Counted from the stretch's first letter, positions 1-8,892 are shown. The stretch: DNA of 64,000 nt from Actinotalea alkalitolerans (GCF_023369855.1 NZ_JAMBPP010000012.1:62001-126000), one strand, 5' to 3'. The notes: generated by a model from the sequence alone, not told the origin. Made by a program: numbers and translations.

Positions 1-2
1 GG

Positions 3-1250
3 GAGCCGGACGCGTCAGGACGGCGTCGACCCGTGCCGACCGGGCGCACCGAGAACGTGCCGGTCGATCTGGTGATCATGGCCCTGGGGAACACGACCAA
101 CCCGATCATCAAGGACTCCGAGCCGCGCCTGCACACCTCGCGTCACGGCACGATCGACCTCGACCACCGCGGCTCGCAGGAGACGACCCTGCCAGGGGTC
201 TTCACGGGTGGTGACGCCAGTCGCGGTGGGTCGACCGCGGTGCACGCCGCGGGTGACGGGCAGGCGGCGGCCCGGGAGATCATCGGGACCGTCGACCTCC
301 CGGCAGACGCCGTGCGAGCGCAGGTCGCCCGGGCCCGTGCGTACACCGACCTCGCGGCGACCGTGCCGGCGGTGGTTGCCTCGACCGACGTGAGCGAAGG
401 CATCGTCGAGCTCGTCGTCCGGGCCCCGCTGATCGCGCGCGCGGCACGGGCGGGGCAGTTCGTGCGTCTGCTGCCCCACCCCCGCAGCGAGCTCATCCCG
501 TTGACACTGGCCGACTGGGACGCTGACGAAGGGACGATCTGCCTGGTGGTCCAGGGGGTCGGCACGACCACCATCGGCCTGACCAGGACGGCCGTGGGGG
601 AGTCCTTCGCCGGGGTCGCGGGGCCTCTGGGACGTCCGAGCGAGGTCACCCGCGTGCCCGAGGGGTCGGCCGTGGTGCTGACCGCCGGGGGGTTGGGTCT
701 GCCACCGGTCTTCCCGATCCTTCGCGAGCACCTGCGGCTCGGCAACCACACGACCCTGATCGCAGGGTTCCGCAGCGCCGGGCTGATGTTCTGGACCGGG
801 CCGCAGGAGCGCATCGGGAGTCTCCAGCGGGAGTACGGCGAGCTGCTGGACGTGATCTGCACCACCGACGACGGCTCCTTCGGGGTCCCCGGGCTGGTGA
901 CGGGCCCGCTCGAGGAGATGCTCAGGGCGGGCGAGGACGGGTCGGGACGAAGGGTCGCGCAGGTCGTGACGATCGGGCCGCCCCCGATGATGCGCGCGGT
1001 CAGCGACCTGACCCGCCGTCACGGTGTGCCGTGCGTCGCGAGCCTGAACTCGATCATGGTCGACGCCACCGGGATGTGCGGGGCCTGCATGGTGCCCTGC
1101 GTGGTCGACGGGCGGCCGGTGCGTCGGCACGCGTGCCTGGACGGCCCCGAGCTCGACGCGCACAGCGTGGACTGGGACCGGTACCTCCCGCGCTTCGGTC
1201 AGTTCCGCGAGCAGGAGCTCAGCAGCCGTGTGCGGCACGGGCTGGCCTGA
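3..1250 (+). CDS. GltD-like / NfnA-like ferredoxin-NADP reductase fusion (5'-truncated)
   Basis: The reading frame is open to the window edge, so the start lies upstream. The first ~90 visible residues match the end of a glutamate-synthase small-subunit-like FAD/NAD domain (GVFTGGDASRGGSTAVHAAG, NAD/FAD-binding type). The rest is a ferredoxin-NADP reductase-like subunit of the SudB/NfnA family (sulfide or dihydroorotate dehydrogenase type), with a flavin/NAD core and a C-terminal [2Fe-2S] site of the form D-x3-M-C-G-A-C followed by HACLDGPELD. In NfnAB these two parts are separate subunits that bifurcate electrons between NAD(P)H and ferredoxin; here they are fused. Substrate cannot be assigned from sequence. 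A downstream gene on the other strand converges 15 bases away. Confidence 0.85.
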   Translation, partial: EPDASGRRRPVPTGRTENVPVDLVIMALGNTTNPIIKDSEPRLHTSRHGTIDLDHRGSQETTLPGVFTGGDASRGGSTAVHAAGDGQAAAREIIGTVDLPADAVRAQVARARAYTDLAATVPAVVASTDVSEGIVELVVRAPLIARAARAGQFVRLLPHPRSELIPLTLADWDADEGTICLVVQGVGTTTIGLTRTAVGESFAGVAGPLGRPSEVTRVPEGSAVVLTAGGLGLPPVFPILREHLRLGNHTTLIAGFRSAGLMFWTGPQERIGSLQREYGELLDVICTTDDGSFGVPGLVTGPLEEMLRAGEDGSGRRVAQVVTIGPPPMMRAVSDLTRRHGVPCVASLNSIMVDATGMCGACMVPCVVDGRPVRRHACLDGPELDAHSVDWDRYLPRFGQFREQELSSRVRHGLA

Positions 1251-1265
1251 GCGGGCGGCGCACGC

Positions 1266-2006
1266 TCAGAGCAGGCCGAAGGCGCGCATGACCCCGAGAC
1301 CACCCACGACCGTCAGCGCTCCCGACACGGCGTAGACGTGCACGACGCGCACCCGCGCGGCCCGTCGGATCAGCGCCAGGGCCCGGCGTGACGGCGGTGT
1401 GTGCCCCAGTGGACCGAGCTGGCGCAGCGCCGGGCCGATGGTCGCGTCGAAGAGCCGTTCGACGTGGGCCCCCACCGAACCGGCACGGGTGAGCAGGGAC
1501 CCGGTGGTCGAGCCGAGCTCGGCCACCAACGACCGGGAGACCTGGGCCCCACGCAGCAGCACCAGGGCGAGTGCGCAGCCACCCAGGGCGCCTAGTCCCA
1601 CCATGCGGTCTCCCCGCGCCTCGCCTGGCTCCTGCACCCACACGAGCACCGTGATCACCAGCCCGGTGAGCACACCGAGCCAGGCGGGGGCGATCCCACG
1701 GTCGACCACCCCGATCACGGCGCGGTGCGCCCGGCTCACGAGCGTGCTGCGGACCATCGCGAGGTCATCGGCAGGGGCGCCCTGCAGTGCGCCGACGACG
1801 CCGACGAGGGCGGTACGGGCCTCGGCGCCCGCTGGTCCCTGCCCCACCAGCCAGAGATCGAGATCCGCTGCTGACTCCGCCACCAGAGCGCGCAGCACGG
1901 CCCTCTCGGTCCCGGAGATGTCAGTGCGGACCTCTGCCTCCACCAGTGCGAACCGGTAGGAGTCGGCGAGCCGTCCCACGGTCTGGACCAGGTCGCTGGG
2001 CACCAC
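1266..2006 (-). CDS. Hypothetical membrane protein
   Basis: I do not recognise this protein. A 246-residue product is read from tandem GTG codons at 2006/2003; longer upstream reading is possible but would run antisense into the ferredoxin-like gene and has no start codon nearby. The N-terminal ~110 residues are soluble and helical. Three hydrophobic segments follow: WLGVLTGLVITVLVW, GALGGCALALVLL, and a C-terminal segment ending GGLGVMRAFGLL. The gene is convergent with the reductase gene and divergent from the [2Fe-2S] protein gene, so its promoter should lie in 2007-2091. Start choice is uncertain because no strong ribosome site is visible. Confidence 0.55.
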   Translation of the reverse strand: MVPSDLVQTVGRLADSYRFALVEAEVRTDISGTERAVLRALVAESAADLDLWLVGQGPAGAEARTALVGVVGALQGAPADDLAMVRSTLVSRAHRAVIGVVDRGIAPAWLGVLTGLVITVLVWVQEPGEARGDRMVGLGALGGCALALVLLRGAQVSRSLVAELGSTTGSLLTRAGSVGAHVERLFDATIGPALRQLGPLGHTPPSRRALALIRRAARVRVVHVYAVSGALTVVGGLGVMRAFGLL

Positions 2007-2091
2007 CTGAGCGTACGTCGGTGGCGTGAGGATCGTGACGACGCCGGCGAGGCGGACGGAGCGCCCGGCGGGGCGAGGTAGCGTCGAGGCC

Positions 2092-2526
2092 GTGGAGCAC
2101 CCCGGATCGGACGAGGCTGCCCGTCGGTCCCGTCCCGGGCTCACCGCATGCAGCCTGTGCAGCGGCGAGACGCTCGGGGACCGCGACCCGGCGGCAGGTG
2201 GACAGGCCGCCAGGCTGCGTCGGCTGCAGGCCGAGGGCCTGGCGAGGTTGACCTTCGTGGAGTGCCTGGACGAGTGCGAGCGCGGTGACGTCGTGGTGGC
2301 ACGCCCCAGCGCGAGCGCCCGCGCGTCGGGAGGCCCGGTGTGGTTCGAGCGGCTCGCGGGGGACGACCCGACAGGACACCTCGCGAGCTGGCTCGCCGAA
2401 GGCGGCCCAGGTGTGGCACCGGTGCCGGGGCCGCTCGCCGCGTACCGAATCGACAGAGACGGGCCACCGACGGGACGCGACGGCGGCGCCGAGGTCGGGT
2501 CCGCGGGTGTCGACCGCGCGGAGTGA
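2092..2526 (+). CDS. (2Fe-2S) ferredoxin domain, thioredoxin-like protein
   Basis: The 144-residue product resembles small actinobacterial thioredoxin-fold [2Fe-2S] proteins. Four cysteines are placed as expected: C-x2-C in TACSLCSGE near the N-terminus, and C-x3-C in VECLDECERGDVVV. It ends with the usual tryptophan/glycine-rich strand region (VWFER, LASWLAEGGPGVAP). GTG at 2092 is chosen because an in-frame upstream start at 2026 adds a low-complexity arginine-rich extension. The expected role is electron transfer or cofactor sensing, with no partner visible nearby. Its end is 55 bases before the copper operator. Confidence 0.65.
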   Translation: MEHPGSDEAARRSRPGLTACSLCSGETLGDRDPAAGGQAARLRRLQAEGLARLTFVECLDECERGDVVVARPSASARASGGPVWFERLAGDDPTGHLASWLAEGGPGVAPVPGPLAAYRIDRDGPPTGRDGGAEVGSAGVDRAE

Positions 2527-2581
2527 CGTCGACACCGACCCGCCTGGCAGGAATACGGCGTGGCCCCCCTCTGTTCAAGGC

Positions 2582-2598
2582 ATACCCCCCTGGGGTAT
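2582..2598 (+). promoter_or_regulatory. CsoR-type copper operator
   Basis: A perfect dyad, ATACCCC-CCT-GGGGTAT, matches the known actinobacterial CsoR operator pattern. It overlaps the sequence TATAAA at 2596-2601, a plausible -10 box, so bound repressor would block polymerase. It lies 40 bases before the copB start. No csoR gene is in the window, so the regulator must be encoded elsewhere. Confidence 0.85.
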
Positions 2599-2637
2599 AA
2601 AGGGATGACTCCCCACGACAGACCGAGGAGTGGACGG

Positions 2638-4782
2638 ATGAGCACGCGACAGCCCCAGCACACGACCCCGGACCACCACCGTGCCAACGCCCTGGACCAT
2701 CCAGATCACATGTCGCACGGTGACCTTCCAGCGCACACCGGCGCACCCGGCGAGGCAAGCCACGCGGGGCACCACGACCACGTCGCGGAGTTCCGCCGGC
2801 TGTTCTTGATCAGCCTCGTGCTGGCTGTCCCGACGGTCGTGCTGAGCCCCATGTTCGCCATGATCCTCGGGTACGACCTGCCCGACCTGCCCATGATCAA
2901 CGCTGTCCCACCCGTTCTGGGGAGCGTCATCTACCTGTGGGGTGGTCGGCCCTTCCTGGTGGGAGCCGCCAAGGAGATCGCAGCGCACCGCCCAGGGATG
3001 ATGCTGCTCGTCGGGATGGCGATCACCGTGGCGTTCGTGGCCTCCTGGGGTGCGAGCACCGGACTCCTCCCGCACGAGCTCGAGTTCTGGTGGGAGCTGT
3101 CCCTCCTGGTCGTGATCATGCTGCTCGGGCACTGGGTCGAGATGCGCTCGCTCGCGCAGACCTCGTCTGCGCTCGACTCCCTCGCAGCGCTCCTGCCCGA
3201 CACCGCCGAACGTGTCGAGGGCGACCAGGTCGTGCCCGTCGCCCCCGCCGACCTCCGGCTCGGTGACGTCGTCGTGGTGCGCCCCGGGGGTCGGGTGCCG
3301 GCGGACGGCGACGTGGTCAGCGGCACGGCCGACGTCGACGAGTCGATGATCACCGGAGAGTCGCGCCCGGTGCGGCGCACCGTGCACGACCGGGTGGTCG
3401 CCGGGACCGTGGCCACCGACTCCGCCCTGCGGGTGCGGGTGACCGCCATCGGGGACGACACCGCCCTGGCCGGGATCCAGCGGCTCGTCGTCGAGGCGCA
3501 GGCCTCGACGAGTCGCGCCCAGCGCCTGGCGGACCGCGCCGCCGGGTGGCTCTTCTGGTTCGCCCTGACCGCGGCCGTGGTCACGGTCGTCGTCTGGTCG
3601 GTGCTCGGCACCCCGGAGGCCGCACTGATCCGGGCGATCACCGTCCTGGTCATCGCCTGCCCGCACGCGCTCGGCCTCGCCATCCCGCTCGTCGTCTCGA
3701 TCGCGACCGAGCGCGCCGCCCGTGGCGGCGTGCTGATCAAGGACCGGATGGCCCTCGAGCGGATGCGGACCGTCGACACCGTGCTCTTCGACAAGACGGG
3801 CACCCTGACCCGGGGTGAGCCGGTGGTCCAGGAGTTCGTGGCGGCGAGCGGTCAGGACGAGGACGAGGTCCTGGCGCTGGCCGCAGCGGCGGAGTCCGAC
3901 AGCGAGCACCCGCTGGCCCGGGCGATCGTCACCGCGGCCACGTCCCGGGGCTTGCGACCGGTGCCGGCCAGCAGCTTCGAGGCCACGACAGCGGTCGGGG
4001 TCCGGGCTGAGGTCGCCGGCCGAGAGGTGGCCGTCGGCGGGCCGGGCATGCTCGCCCTGCACGACGTCCGTGCCCTGCCGCAGACCCTCCCGTGGGAGAG
4101 GCGCGGAGCGATCGTCCTGCACGTGCTCGTCGACGGTGTGGTGGTCGGCGCGTTCGGCCTGGCCGACGAGGTGCGCCGGGAGTCGCACGACGCGGTCCGA
4201 GCCCTGCACGACCTCGGGCTCCGTGTGGTGATGATCACCGGAGATGCCGAGGCGGTGGCGAGGTCGGTGGCCGACCAGCTGGGCGTGGACCAGGTCTTCG
4301 CCGGCGTGATGCCCGAGCACAAGAGCCAGAAGGTGCTCGAGCTCCAGCAGGGTGGCCGGACGGTCGCGATGGTGGGCGACGGCGTCAATGACGCACCCGC
4401 GCTCGCCCAGGCCGACGTCGGGATCGCGATCGGTGCGGGCACAGACGTGGCGATCGCGTCGGCAGGGGTGATCCTGGCGAGCGACGACCCGCGCTCCGTG
4501 CTGTCGGTCATCCGGCTGTCGCGGGCGAGCTACCGGACCATGGTCCAGAACCTGTGGTGGGCCGCGGGGTACAACCTGGTCGCCGTGCCGCTCGCCGCCG
4601 GGGTGCTGGCCCCGGTCGGTTTCGTGATGCCGATGGCCGTGGGGGCGCTGCTGATGTCGGTGTCGACCGTCGTGGTCGCGCTCAACGCCCAGCTGCTGCG
4701 TCGCCTCGACCTGAGCCCGCGGCTGGAGGGAGCAGCGACCCTCAGGGACGCCAGAGCACTGCGTGCGTCTCGTCAGACGTGA
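2638..4782 (+). CDS. copB: Heavy-metal P-type ATPase, CopB-like (P1B-3)
   Basis: This 714-residue pump exports copper across the plasma membrane using ATP. The N-terminus is histidine-rich with about a dozen His in residues 8-48, as in CopB, and has no CxxC metal domain. Visible landmarks are TGES at 239-242 (actuator), the membrane metal motif CPH at 341-343, the phosphorylated Asp385 in DKTGT, SEHPLA in the nucleotide domain, and GDGVNDAPAL. The CPH form marks the P1B-3 class, usually Cu(II)/Cu(I). ATG 2638 is preferred over ATG 2605 because GAGGAG sits 7 bases upstream. The upstream CsoR operator implies copper induction. The 3' end overlaps the convergent HAF gene by 41 bases. Confidence 0.93.
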   Translation: MSTRQPQHTTPDHHRANALDHPDHMSHGDLPAHTGAPGEASHAGHHDHVAEFRRLFLISLVLAVPTVVLSPMFAMILGYDLPDLPMINAVPPVLGSVIYLWGGRPFLVGAAKEIAAHRPGMMLLVGMAITVAFVASWGASTGLLPHELEFWWELSLLVVIMLLGHWVEMRSLAQTSSALDSLAALLPDTAERVEGDQVVPVAPADLRLGDVVVVRPGGRVPADGDVVSGTADVDESMITGESRPVRRTVHDRVVAGTVATDSALRVRVTAIGDDTALAGIQRLVVEAQASTSRAQRLADRAAGWLFWFALTAAVVTVVVWSVLGTPEAALIRAITVLVIACPHALGLAIPLVVSIATERAARGGVLIKDRMALERMRTVDTVLFDKTGTLTRGEPVVQEFVAASGQDEDEVLALAAAAESDSEHPLARAIVTAATSRGLRPVPASSFEATTAVGVRAEVAGREVAVGGPGMLALHDVRALPQTLPWERRGAIVLHVLVDGVVVGAFGLADEVRRESHDAVRALHDLGLRVVMITGDAEAVARSVADQLGVDQVFAGVMPEHKSQKVLELQQGGRTVAMVGDGVNDAPALAQADVGIAIGAGTDVAIASAGVILASDDPRSVLSVIRLSRASYRTMVQNLWWAAGYNLVAVPLAAGVLAPVGFVMPMAVGALLMSVSTVVVALNAQLLRRLDLSPRLEGAATLRDARALRASRQT

Positions 4783-5689
4783 ACTCGCAGCCCACCGCCC
4801 ACCCGCGGTCGTTGACGGCGTTGAGCACCCCCGCCGCGTCCGGGAGCAGCGCAGGGATGCCCTGCACCTGTCCCGGCCCTCGGGTCACGAAGCCCTGCTG
4901 CCCCCCGTCGGCCGGCGTGAGCCACCCCACCACCGCGCCGTCACGGTTGAGGTCGGTGGCGGTGCCCGAGGTCTCCCCGTCGGGGGTGAGGACCTCGATC
5001 TCACCGTCCTTCGACCAGCGCACGGCGACCATCTGGCCCGAGCCTGCCGCGGAGTAGGCGTATCCGACGGAGACACCACGGTCGTTGATCGCGGAGGCGA
5101 GGGCGTGGTCGCCGGCCCCGAGGGGTGCGAGCCGCGTCAGCGTCCCGTCGGCCTCCCACCGCACGGGTACCTGGACCCCGTTCTCGTAGGCGTAGCCCAC
5201 GGCCTGACCCGTGCGGTTGACGTCCAGTGCGCCGGCGTCCCCACCGAGGTCGGGCAGCACGGTCAGGGCGTTCGACTGCCACCGGAAGGCACGTGAGGGG
5301 CCGCCGTACTGCCCGGAGATCCCCACGACGACGCCCCGGTCGGAGAGCCCGGTCACCGAGGAGTACTGGTCCTGCGGGTCGGCCACACCGATGACTCGGG
5401 TGCGACGGCCGTCCCACACGGCGGCGACCCCGCCGGTGGTCCCTCCGATCTGGCCCGAGGCGTTGATCCGGGTGGCGGTGGAGAGCCCGTCCGGGAGGGA
5501 GGTGATCCGCCCGTGCCGGTACACGTGGGTGTCGGTTACGACGACGCCACGGTTGTTGATGTCGCGGGCGCACTCCTGGACGCCGATCAGCTCCAGTCCC
5601 CGGCTCACGGGACCGTGGGCGTGGGCCGGTGCTGCGTGGAGCCCCGCCAGCAGCACGCCGACGACGACGAGTGATCCCGCTCTCTTCAC
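4742..5689 (-). CDS. Secreted HAF-repeat protein
   Basis: The 315-residue product begins with a clear Sec signal peptide (VKRAGSLVVVGVLLAGLHAA, cleavage after AHA). The mature part has at least six HAF-type repeats of about 40 residues, each with a D/IN-x2-G-x2-VG core followed by an aromatic strand ending in RW or W: examples are LDVNRTGQAVGYAY, INDRGVSVGYAY and VNDRGWAVGCEF. Such repeats are predicted to form extracellular beta-structures, and their function is unknown. GTG 5689 is chosen for the signal peptide and the GGGGGAAGAA ribosome site. Two cysteines, one near each end, could close the repeat array. Confidence 0.8.
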   Translation of the reverse strand: MKRAGSLVVVGVLLAGLHAAPAHAHGPVSRGLELIGVQECARDINNRGVVVTDTHVYRHGRITSLPDGLSTATRINASGQIGGTTGGVAAVWDGRRTRVIGVADPQDQYSSVTGLSDRGVVVGISGQYGGPSRAFRWQSNALTVLPDLGGDAGALDVNRTGQAVGYAYENGVQVPVRWEADGTLTRLAPLGAGDHALASAINDRGVSVGYAYSAAGSGQMVAVRWSKDGEIEVLTPDGETSGTATDLNRDGAVVGWLTPADGGQQGFVTRGPGQVQGIPALLPDAAGVLNAVNDRGWAVGCEFTSDETHAVLWRP

Positions 5690-5708
5690 GTTCTTCCCCC
5701 TGATCACG

Positions 5709-5731
5709 GGTGCGGTTCGTCGAACCGCACC
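5709..5731. repeat. Perfect 23-bp inverted repeat (operator or terminator)
   Basis: Two 11-base arms, GGTGCGGTTCG and CGAACCGCACC, are separated by a single T. The dyad is 20 bases upstream of the HAF-repeat gene and about 100 bases beyond the end of the upstream kinase gene on the same strand. A one-base loop makes a hairpin with full pairing unlikely, so a protein-binding operator for the HAF gene seems more likely than a terminator; there is no T-run on either side. Confidence 0.5.
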
Positions 5732-5832
5732 TTCCCCCCGAACCGGCACATACCGGCCAGGGGAATGATCCGCCTGTCTCCGGTCTGGCGCAACGTCCGG
5801 ACCCATCTGTGACCATGCCGTGTCCTGGCGGG

Positions 5833-6270
5833 TCACGTCTCCTGGGAGCGGGGGAGCGGCGCGCAGTCGAGCTCCCACCAGACCACCTTGCCGCTCGGGG
5901 TGTCGTCGGCGCCCCAGCGCGAGGCGAGCCGATCGATCAGCAGGACACCGCGACCGTCCAGGTCCGTCGGGGTGGGGTCTCGGAGCACCGGGACGCTCGA
6001 GGTGCCGTCGAAGAGCTCGAGCCGAATCTGGGTGTCCCGGAGCAGGAGTCTCAGCTCGAGCGGGTTCGCGGCGTGCTCGATGCCGTTGGTGACGAGCTCG
6101 GAGGTGAGCAGGCGGACGGTGGCGGACTCGTGCTCGGACAGTCCTGCGGTCCCGAGCTGCTCGTCGACCCAGCTGCGGGTGGCTGCCGGCTCGCGCAGGT
6201 CAGGCATCACGGACCGACGGAGCGTGGGGGTGTCCCCACGGGCTCCACCGATCTCAGAGGTCTCGGCCAC
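5833..6270 (-). CDS. Anti-sigma regulatory factor-like ATP-binding protein
   Basis: The 145-residue protein is a stand-alone HATPase_c domain of the RsbW/SpoIIAB type. The N-box is seen as LLTSELVTNGIEHA and the G-box as LDGRGVLLIDRLASRWG. Family members bind ATP and act as serine kinases/anti-sigma factors, partnering STAS-domain antagonists. No sigma or STAS gene adjoins it; a STAS protein is encoded at 25281-25976. GTG 6270 has a purine-rich ribosome site (GGGGGAAGAGG). A later start at the internal ATG of VMPDLREP is possible. It is probably transcribed independently of the HAF gene, which lies 143 bases downstream. Confidence 0.85.
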   Translation of the reverse strand: MAETSEIGGARGDTPTLRRSVMPDLREPAATRSWVDEQLGTAGLSEHESATVRLLTSELVTNGIEHAANPLELRLLLRDTQIRLELFDGTSSVPVLRDPTPTDLDGRGVLLIDRLASRWGADDTPSGKVVWWELDCAPLPRSQET

Positions 6271-6445
6271 GGCGCCCCTCTTCCCCCGGCGGACTGTGCT
6301 GGGACGTCCGCATGACGGCCGTCCAGGCCCACACCCTAACCCGCCGCCCTCAGGAGCCGTCCGGCGACGTGACGACGCGCCCTAGGCTCGGGGCACGGGC
6401 GCGTTCGCGCGACCGATCGTCGGATCCAGCTGAGGAGCTCCAGCC

Positions 6446-7201
6446 GTGACGACCATCGACCTCAACTGTGACCTGGGGGAGTCCTTCGGGCCGTGGTCCA
6501 TGGGCGACGACGCAGCGATGCTTGCCCTGGTGAGCAGCGCCAACGTCGCCTGCGGCTTTCACGGGGGGGATCCCCTGGTGGCCCGCAGGACCTGCACGAC
6601 GGCCGCCCACGCGCAGGTGAGGGTGGGCGCCCACGTCGGCTACCGGGACCTGGGAGGCTTCGGCCGGCGCTTCGTCGACGTCGACCAGGAGGAGCTCACC
6701 GCGGAGGTCATCTACCAGATCGGCGCGCTGCAGGCCGTGGCACGCTCGGCGGGGACCGAGGTCAGCCATGTCAAGCCGCACGGCGCCCTGTACAACGCCA
6801 TCGTCCACCACCGCGAGCAGGCCCGCGCCGTCGTGGCGGGGATCCACGCGGTCGAGCCGGCGCTCCCCCTGCTGGTCCTGGCCGGCTCGGTGGTTCAGGA
6901 GGAGGCCCACGCCGTCGGGCTGCGAACCGTGACCGAGGCCTTCGCCGATCGTGCCTACCGACGGGACGGGACCCTGGTGCCGCGGGGTGTCGAGGGGGCC
7001 GTGCTGCACGACGCCGAGATGGTCGCGGACCGCGTGGTCCGGATGGTGGTCGAGGGAACGGTCGAGACCGTCGAGGGTGACGTGATCGAGATCGACGCCC
7101 AGAGCGTGTGCCTCCACGCCGACACCGCGGGTGCCGTCGCCCTGGCCACCGCCGTCCGCCGGGCCCTGCATGCGGCGGGCGTCCTGGTCGCGAGCTTCTG
7201 A
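6446..7201 (+). CDS. pxpA: 5-oxoprolinase subunit PxpA (LamB/YcsF family)
   Basis: The 251-residue protein has the family hallmark at the N-terminus, DLNCDLGESFGPW, followed by VSSANVACGFHGGDP and the internal VKPHGALYN. PxpA works with PxpB and PxpC to hydrolyse 5-oxoproline to glutamate at the cost of ATP, removing a damage product of glutamine. Length equals the usual ~250. GTG 6446 is preceded by GAGGAGC. The stop overlaps the start of the pxpBC fusion by one base (TGATG), so the two are translationally coupled. Confidence 0.94.
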   Translation: MTTIDLNCDLGESFGPWSMGDDAAMLALVSSANVACGFHGGDPLVARRTCTTAAHAQVRVGAHVGYRDLGGFGRRFVDVDQEELTAEVIYQIGALQAVARSAGTEVSHVKPHGALYNAIVHHREQARAVVAGIHAVEPALPLLVLAGSVVQEEAHAVGLRTVTEAFADRAYRRDGTLVPRGVEGAVLHDAEMVADRVVRMVVEGTVETVEGDVIEIDAQSVCLHADTAGAVALATAVRRALHAAGVLVASF

Positions 7202-8817
7202 TGACACCCGAGGTCCGGGTGCGCCCGATCCACGCGGTCGGAGACCACGCGATCATGGTCCAGTGCGAGGACCTCGAGGAGGTCCTGGCCCTGCACGGCG
7301 AGCTGAGGTCTCGTCCTCGTCCTGGTCAGGTGGACGTGGTGCCCGGCGCCTGCACCCTCATGGTGCGGACCGAGAGCCCCGCAGCGGCACTCGCCCTCGC
7401 GGCGGAGCTCGCGTCGCTCATGGTGCCCCCGGCGGGGACGGAGATCGGCAGGACGCTCACCCTGGACACGGTGTACGACGGCCCGGACCTGGAGACGGTG
7501 GCAGCCCGAACCGGCCTGAGCATCGAGGAGGTCGTGGCGAGGCACGCCGCTGGGACATGGGTAGCAGCCTTCGTCGGCTTCGCGCCGGGGTTTGCCTACC
7601 TGACCGCACCGGGTTCAGGTCTCCACGTGCCGCGGCACGACTCCCCGCGCGCGAGGGTCCCGGAGGGCTCGGTCGCCCTGGCGGGGTCCTTCTCGGCGGT
7701 CTACCCCCGAGACTCGCCGGGCGGATGGCAGCTGATCGGTCGGACCACCGCTCGGCTGTGGGACCTGGGTCGTGAACCCCCTGCACTCGTGCTGCCGGGA
7801 GACCGCGTCGTCTTCCGGGCAACCCGTGAGGTCGTGAGCGCTGCGCACCGCCCCCGACAGGCGCCGCCGGCACCGGTGAGGCCGCGCGCCACCCGGGATC
7901 TCCCGAGGCCGTCCGGGCTGATGGTGGTGAGCCCAGGACCGCAGAGCCTCGTCCAGGACCTCGGGCGCCCCGGCCAGGTCCACCTGGGTGTCGGCAGGTC
8001 CGGTGCCGCGGATCGCGGAGCCGCCATCAGGGCGAACCGGCTGGTGGGCAACGACCGTGGCGCGGCGGTGATCGAGACGGTGCTGGGGGGTCTCACCCTC
8101 CAGGCCCGGGGCCGCCAGGTGCTCGCAGTCACCGGACCGTCCTCACCCCTGACGACCCGTACCGCCCACGGCGCGGGCACGCCGCCCCCGGAGGTCGGCC
8201 GGCCCTTCGTGCTCGAGGACGGGTGCGTGCTCGAGGTCGGTGCCCCGGTGCAGGGTCTGCGCTCCTACGTCGCCGTGCGTGGAGGGCTGGACGTCGACCA
8301 GGTGCTGGGCAGCCGGTCCACCGACCTGCTGGCAGGGATCGGTCCGGACCCGTTGCGCCCGGGTACGTGGCTGGGCGTGCTTCCCGCCGGCGGCCGACCT
8401 GTCGCCGGCTGGCCAGACGCCGGTGTCCGGGAGGTCACCGGTCCGGTCCGGGTCCGCGTGGTCGCCGGGCCTCGCGACGACTGGTTCGGACCTGCGGGGC
8501 TCGCGTCCTTCCTCGACCAGGAGTGGACGGTGACCCCCGACGCCAACCGGATCGGGCTGCGTCTCGACGGCAGCCCGCTCGTCCGGACCCGGACCGAGGA
8601 GCTTCCGAGCGAGGGGACGGTGGAAGGGGCGGTGCAGGTCCCCGCCTCGGGGCGGCCGGTCGTCCTCCTCACCGACCACCCGGTGACCGGCGGCTACCCG
8701 GTGGTGGCCGTGGTGGTGCGTGCCGACCTCGACCTGCTCGGTCAGCTGCGCCCCGGAGCCCGGCTGCAGTTCGAGGCGGTCACGGGTCCGAGCCTCCCGC
8801 GACCGGTGATGCGGTGA
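7201..8817 (+). CDS. pxpBC: 5-oxoprolinase subunits B and C, fused
   Basis: One 538-residue chain carries both remaining 5-oxoprolinase subunits. Residues ~5-215 are PxpB (carboxyltransferase domain C/D; motif FVGFAPGFAYL, then PRDSPGGW). Residues ~238-535 are PxpC (domain A/B; VVSPGPQSLVQDLGRPG, then SYVAVRGGLDV and PVTGGYPVVAVV). A linker rich in Pro and Arg joins them. In most bacteria these are separate genes, also known as kipI and kipA. ATG 7201 overlaps the pxpA stop. No sugar or amino acid transporter of the NRAMP/DUF969 type accompanies the pair here. Confidence 0.93.
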   Translation: MTPEVRVRPIHAVGDHAIMVQCEDLEEVLALHGELRSRPRPGQVDVVPGACTLMVRTESPAAALALAAELASLMVPPAGTEIGRTLTLDTVYDGPDLETVAARTGLSIEEVVARHAAGTWVAAFVGFAPGFAYLTAPGSGLHVPRHDSPRARVPEGSVALAGSFSAVYPRDSPGGWQLIGRTTARLWDLGREPPALVLPGDRVVFRATREVVSAAHRPRQAPPAPVRPRATRDLPRPSGLMVVSPGPQSLVQDLGRPGQVHLGVGRSGAADRGAAIRANRLVGNDRGAAVIETVLGGLTLQARGRQVLAVTGPSSPLTTRTAHGAGTPPPEVGRPFVLEDGCVLEVGAPVQGLRSYVAVRGGLDVDQVLGSRSTDLLAGIGPDPLRPGTWLGVLPAGGRPVAGWPDAGVREVTGPVRVRVVAGPRDDWFGPAGLASFLDQEWTVTPDANRIGLRLDGSPLVRTRTEELPSEGTVEGAVQVPASGRPVVLLTDHPVTGGYPVVAVVVRADLDLLGQLRPGARLQFEAVTGPSLPRPVMR

Positions 8818-8864
8818 GACGCCGCCGCGACGCGCTGACCAGGACCCTGACGGCGAGTCGGCCC

Positions 8865-8885
8865 GCCGGCCGAGCTCCGGCCGGC
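8865..8885. terminator. Hairpin between convergent genes
   Basis: A perfect 7-bp GC stem, GCCGGCC / GGCCGGC, with a 7-base loop sits in the 75-base gap between the convergent pxpBC and carboxypeptidase genes. Position suggests a bidirectional terminator. There is no T-run, which is common for actinobacterial terminators. Confidence 0.5.
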
Positions 8886-8892
8886 ACGAGTC

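Noticed and set aside
2575-4320. 581-codon minus-strand open frame
   Set aside because: Antisense to copB, His/Asp/Gly-rich shadow without motifs.
5709-5731. LexA/SOS box
   Set aside because: The dyad has GGTTCG then CGAACC, opposite in order to the actinobacterial GAAC-N4-GTTC pattern.
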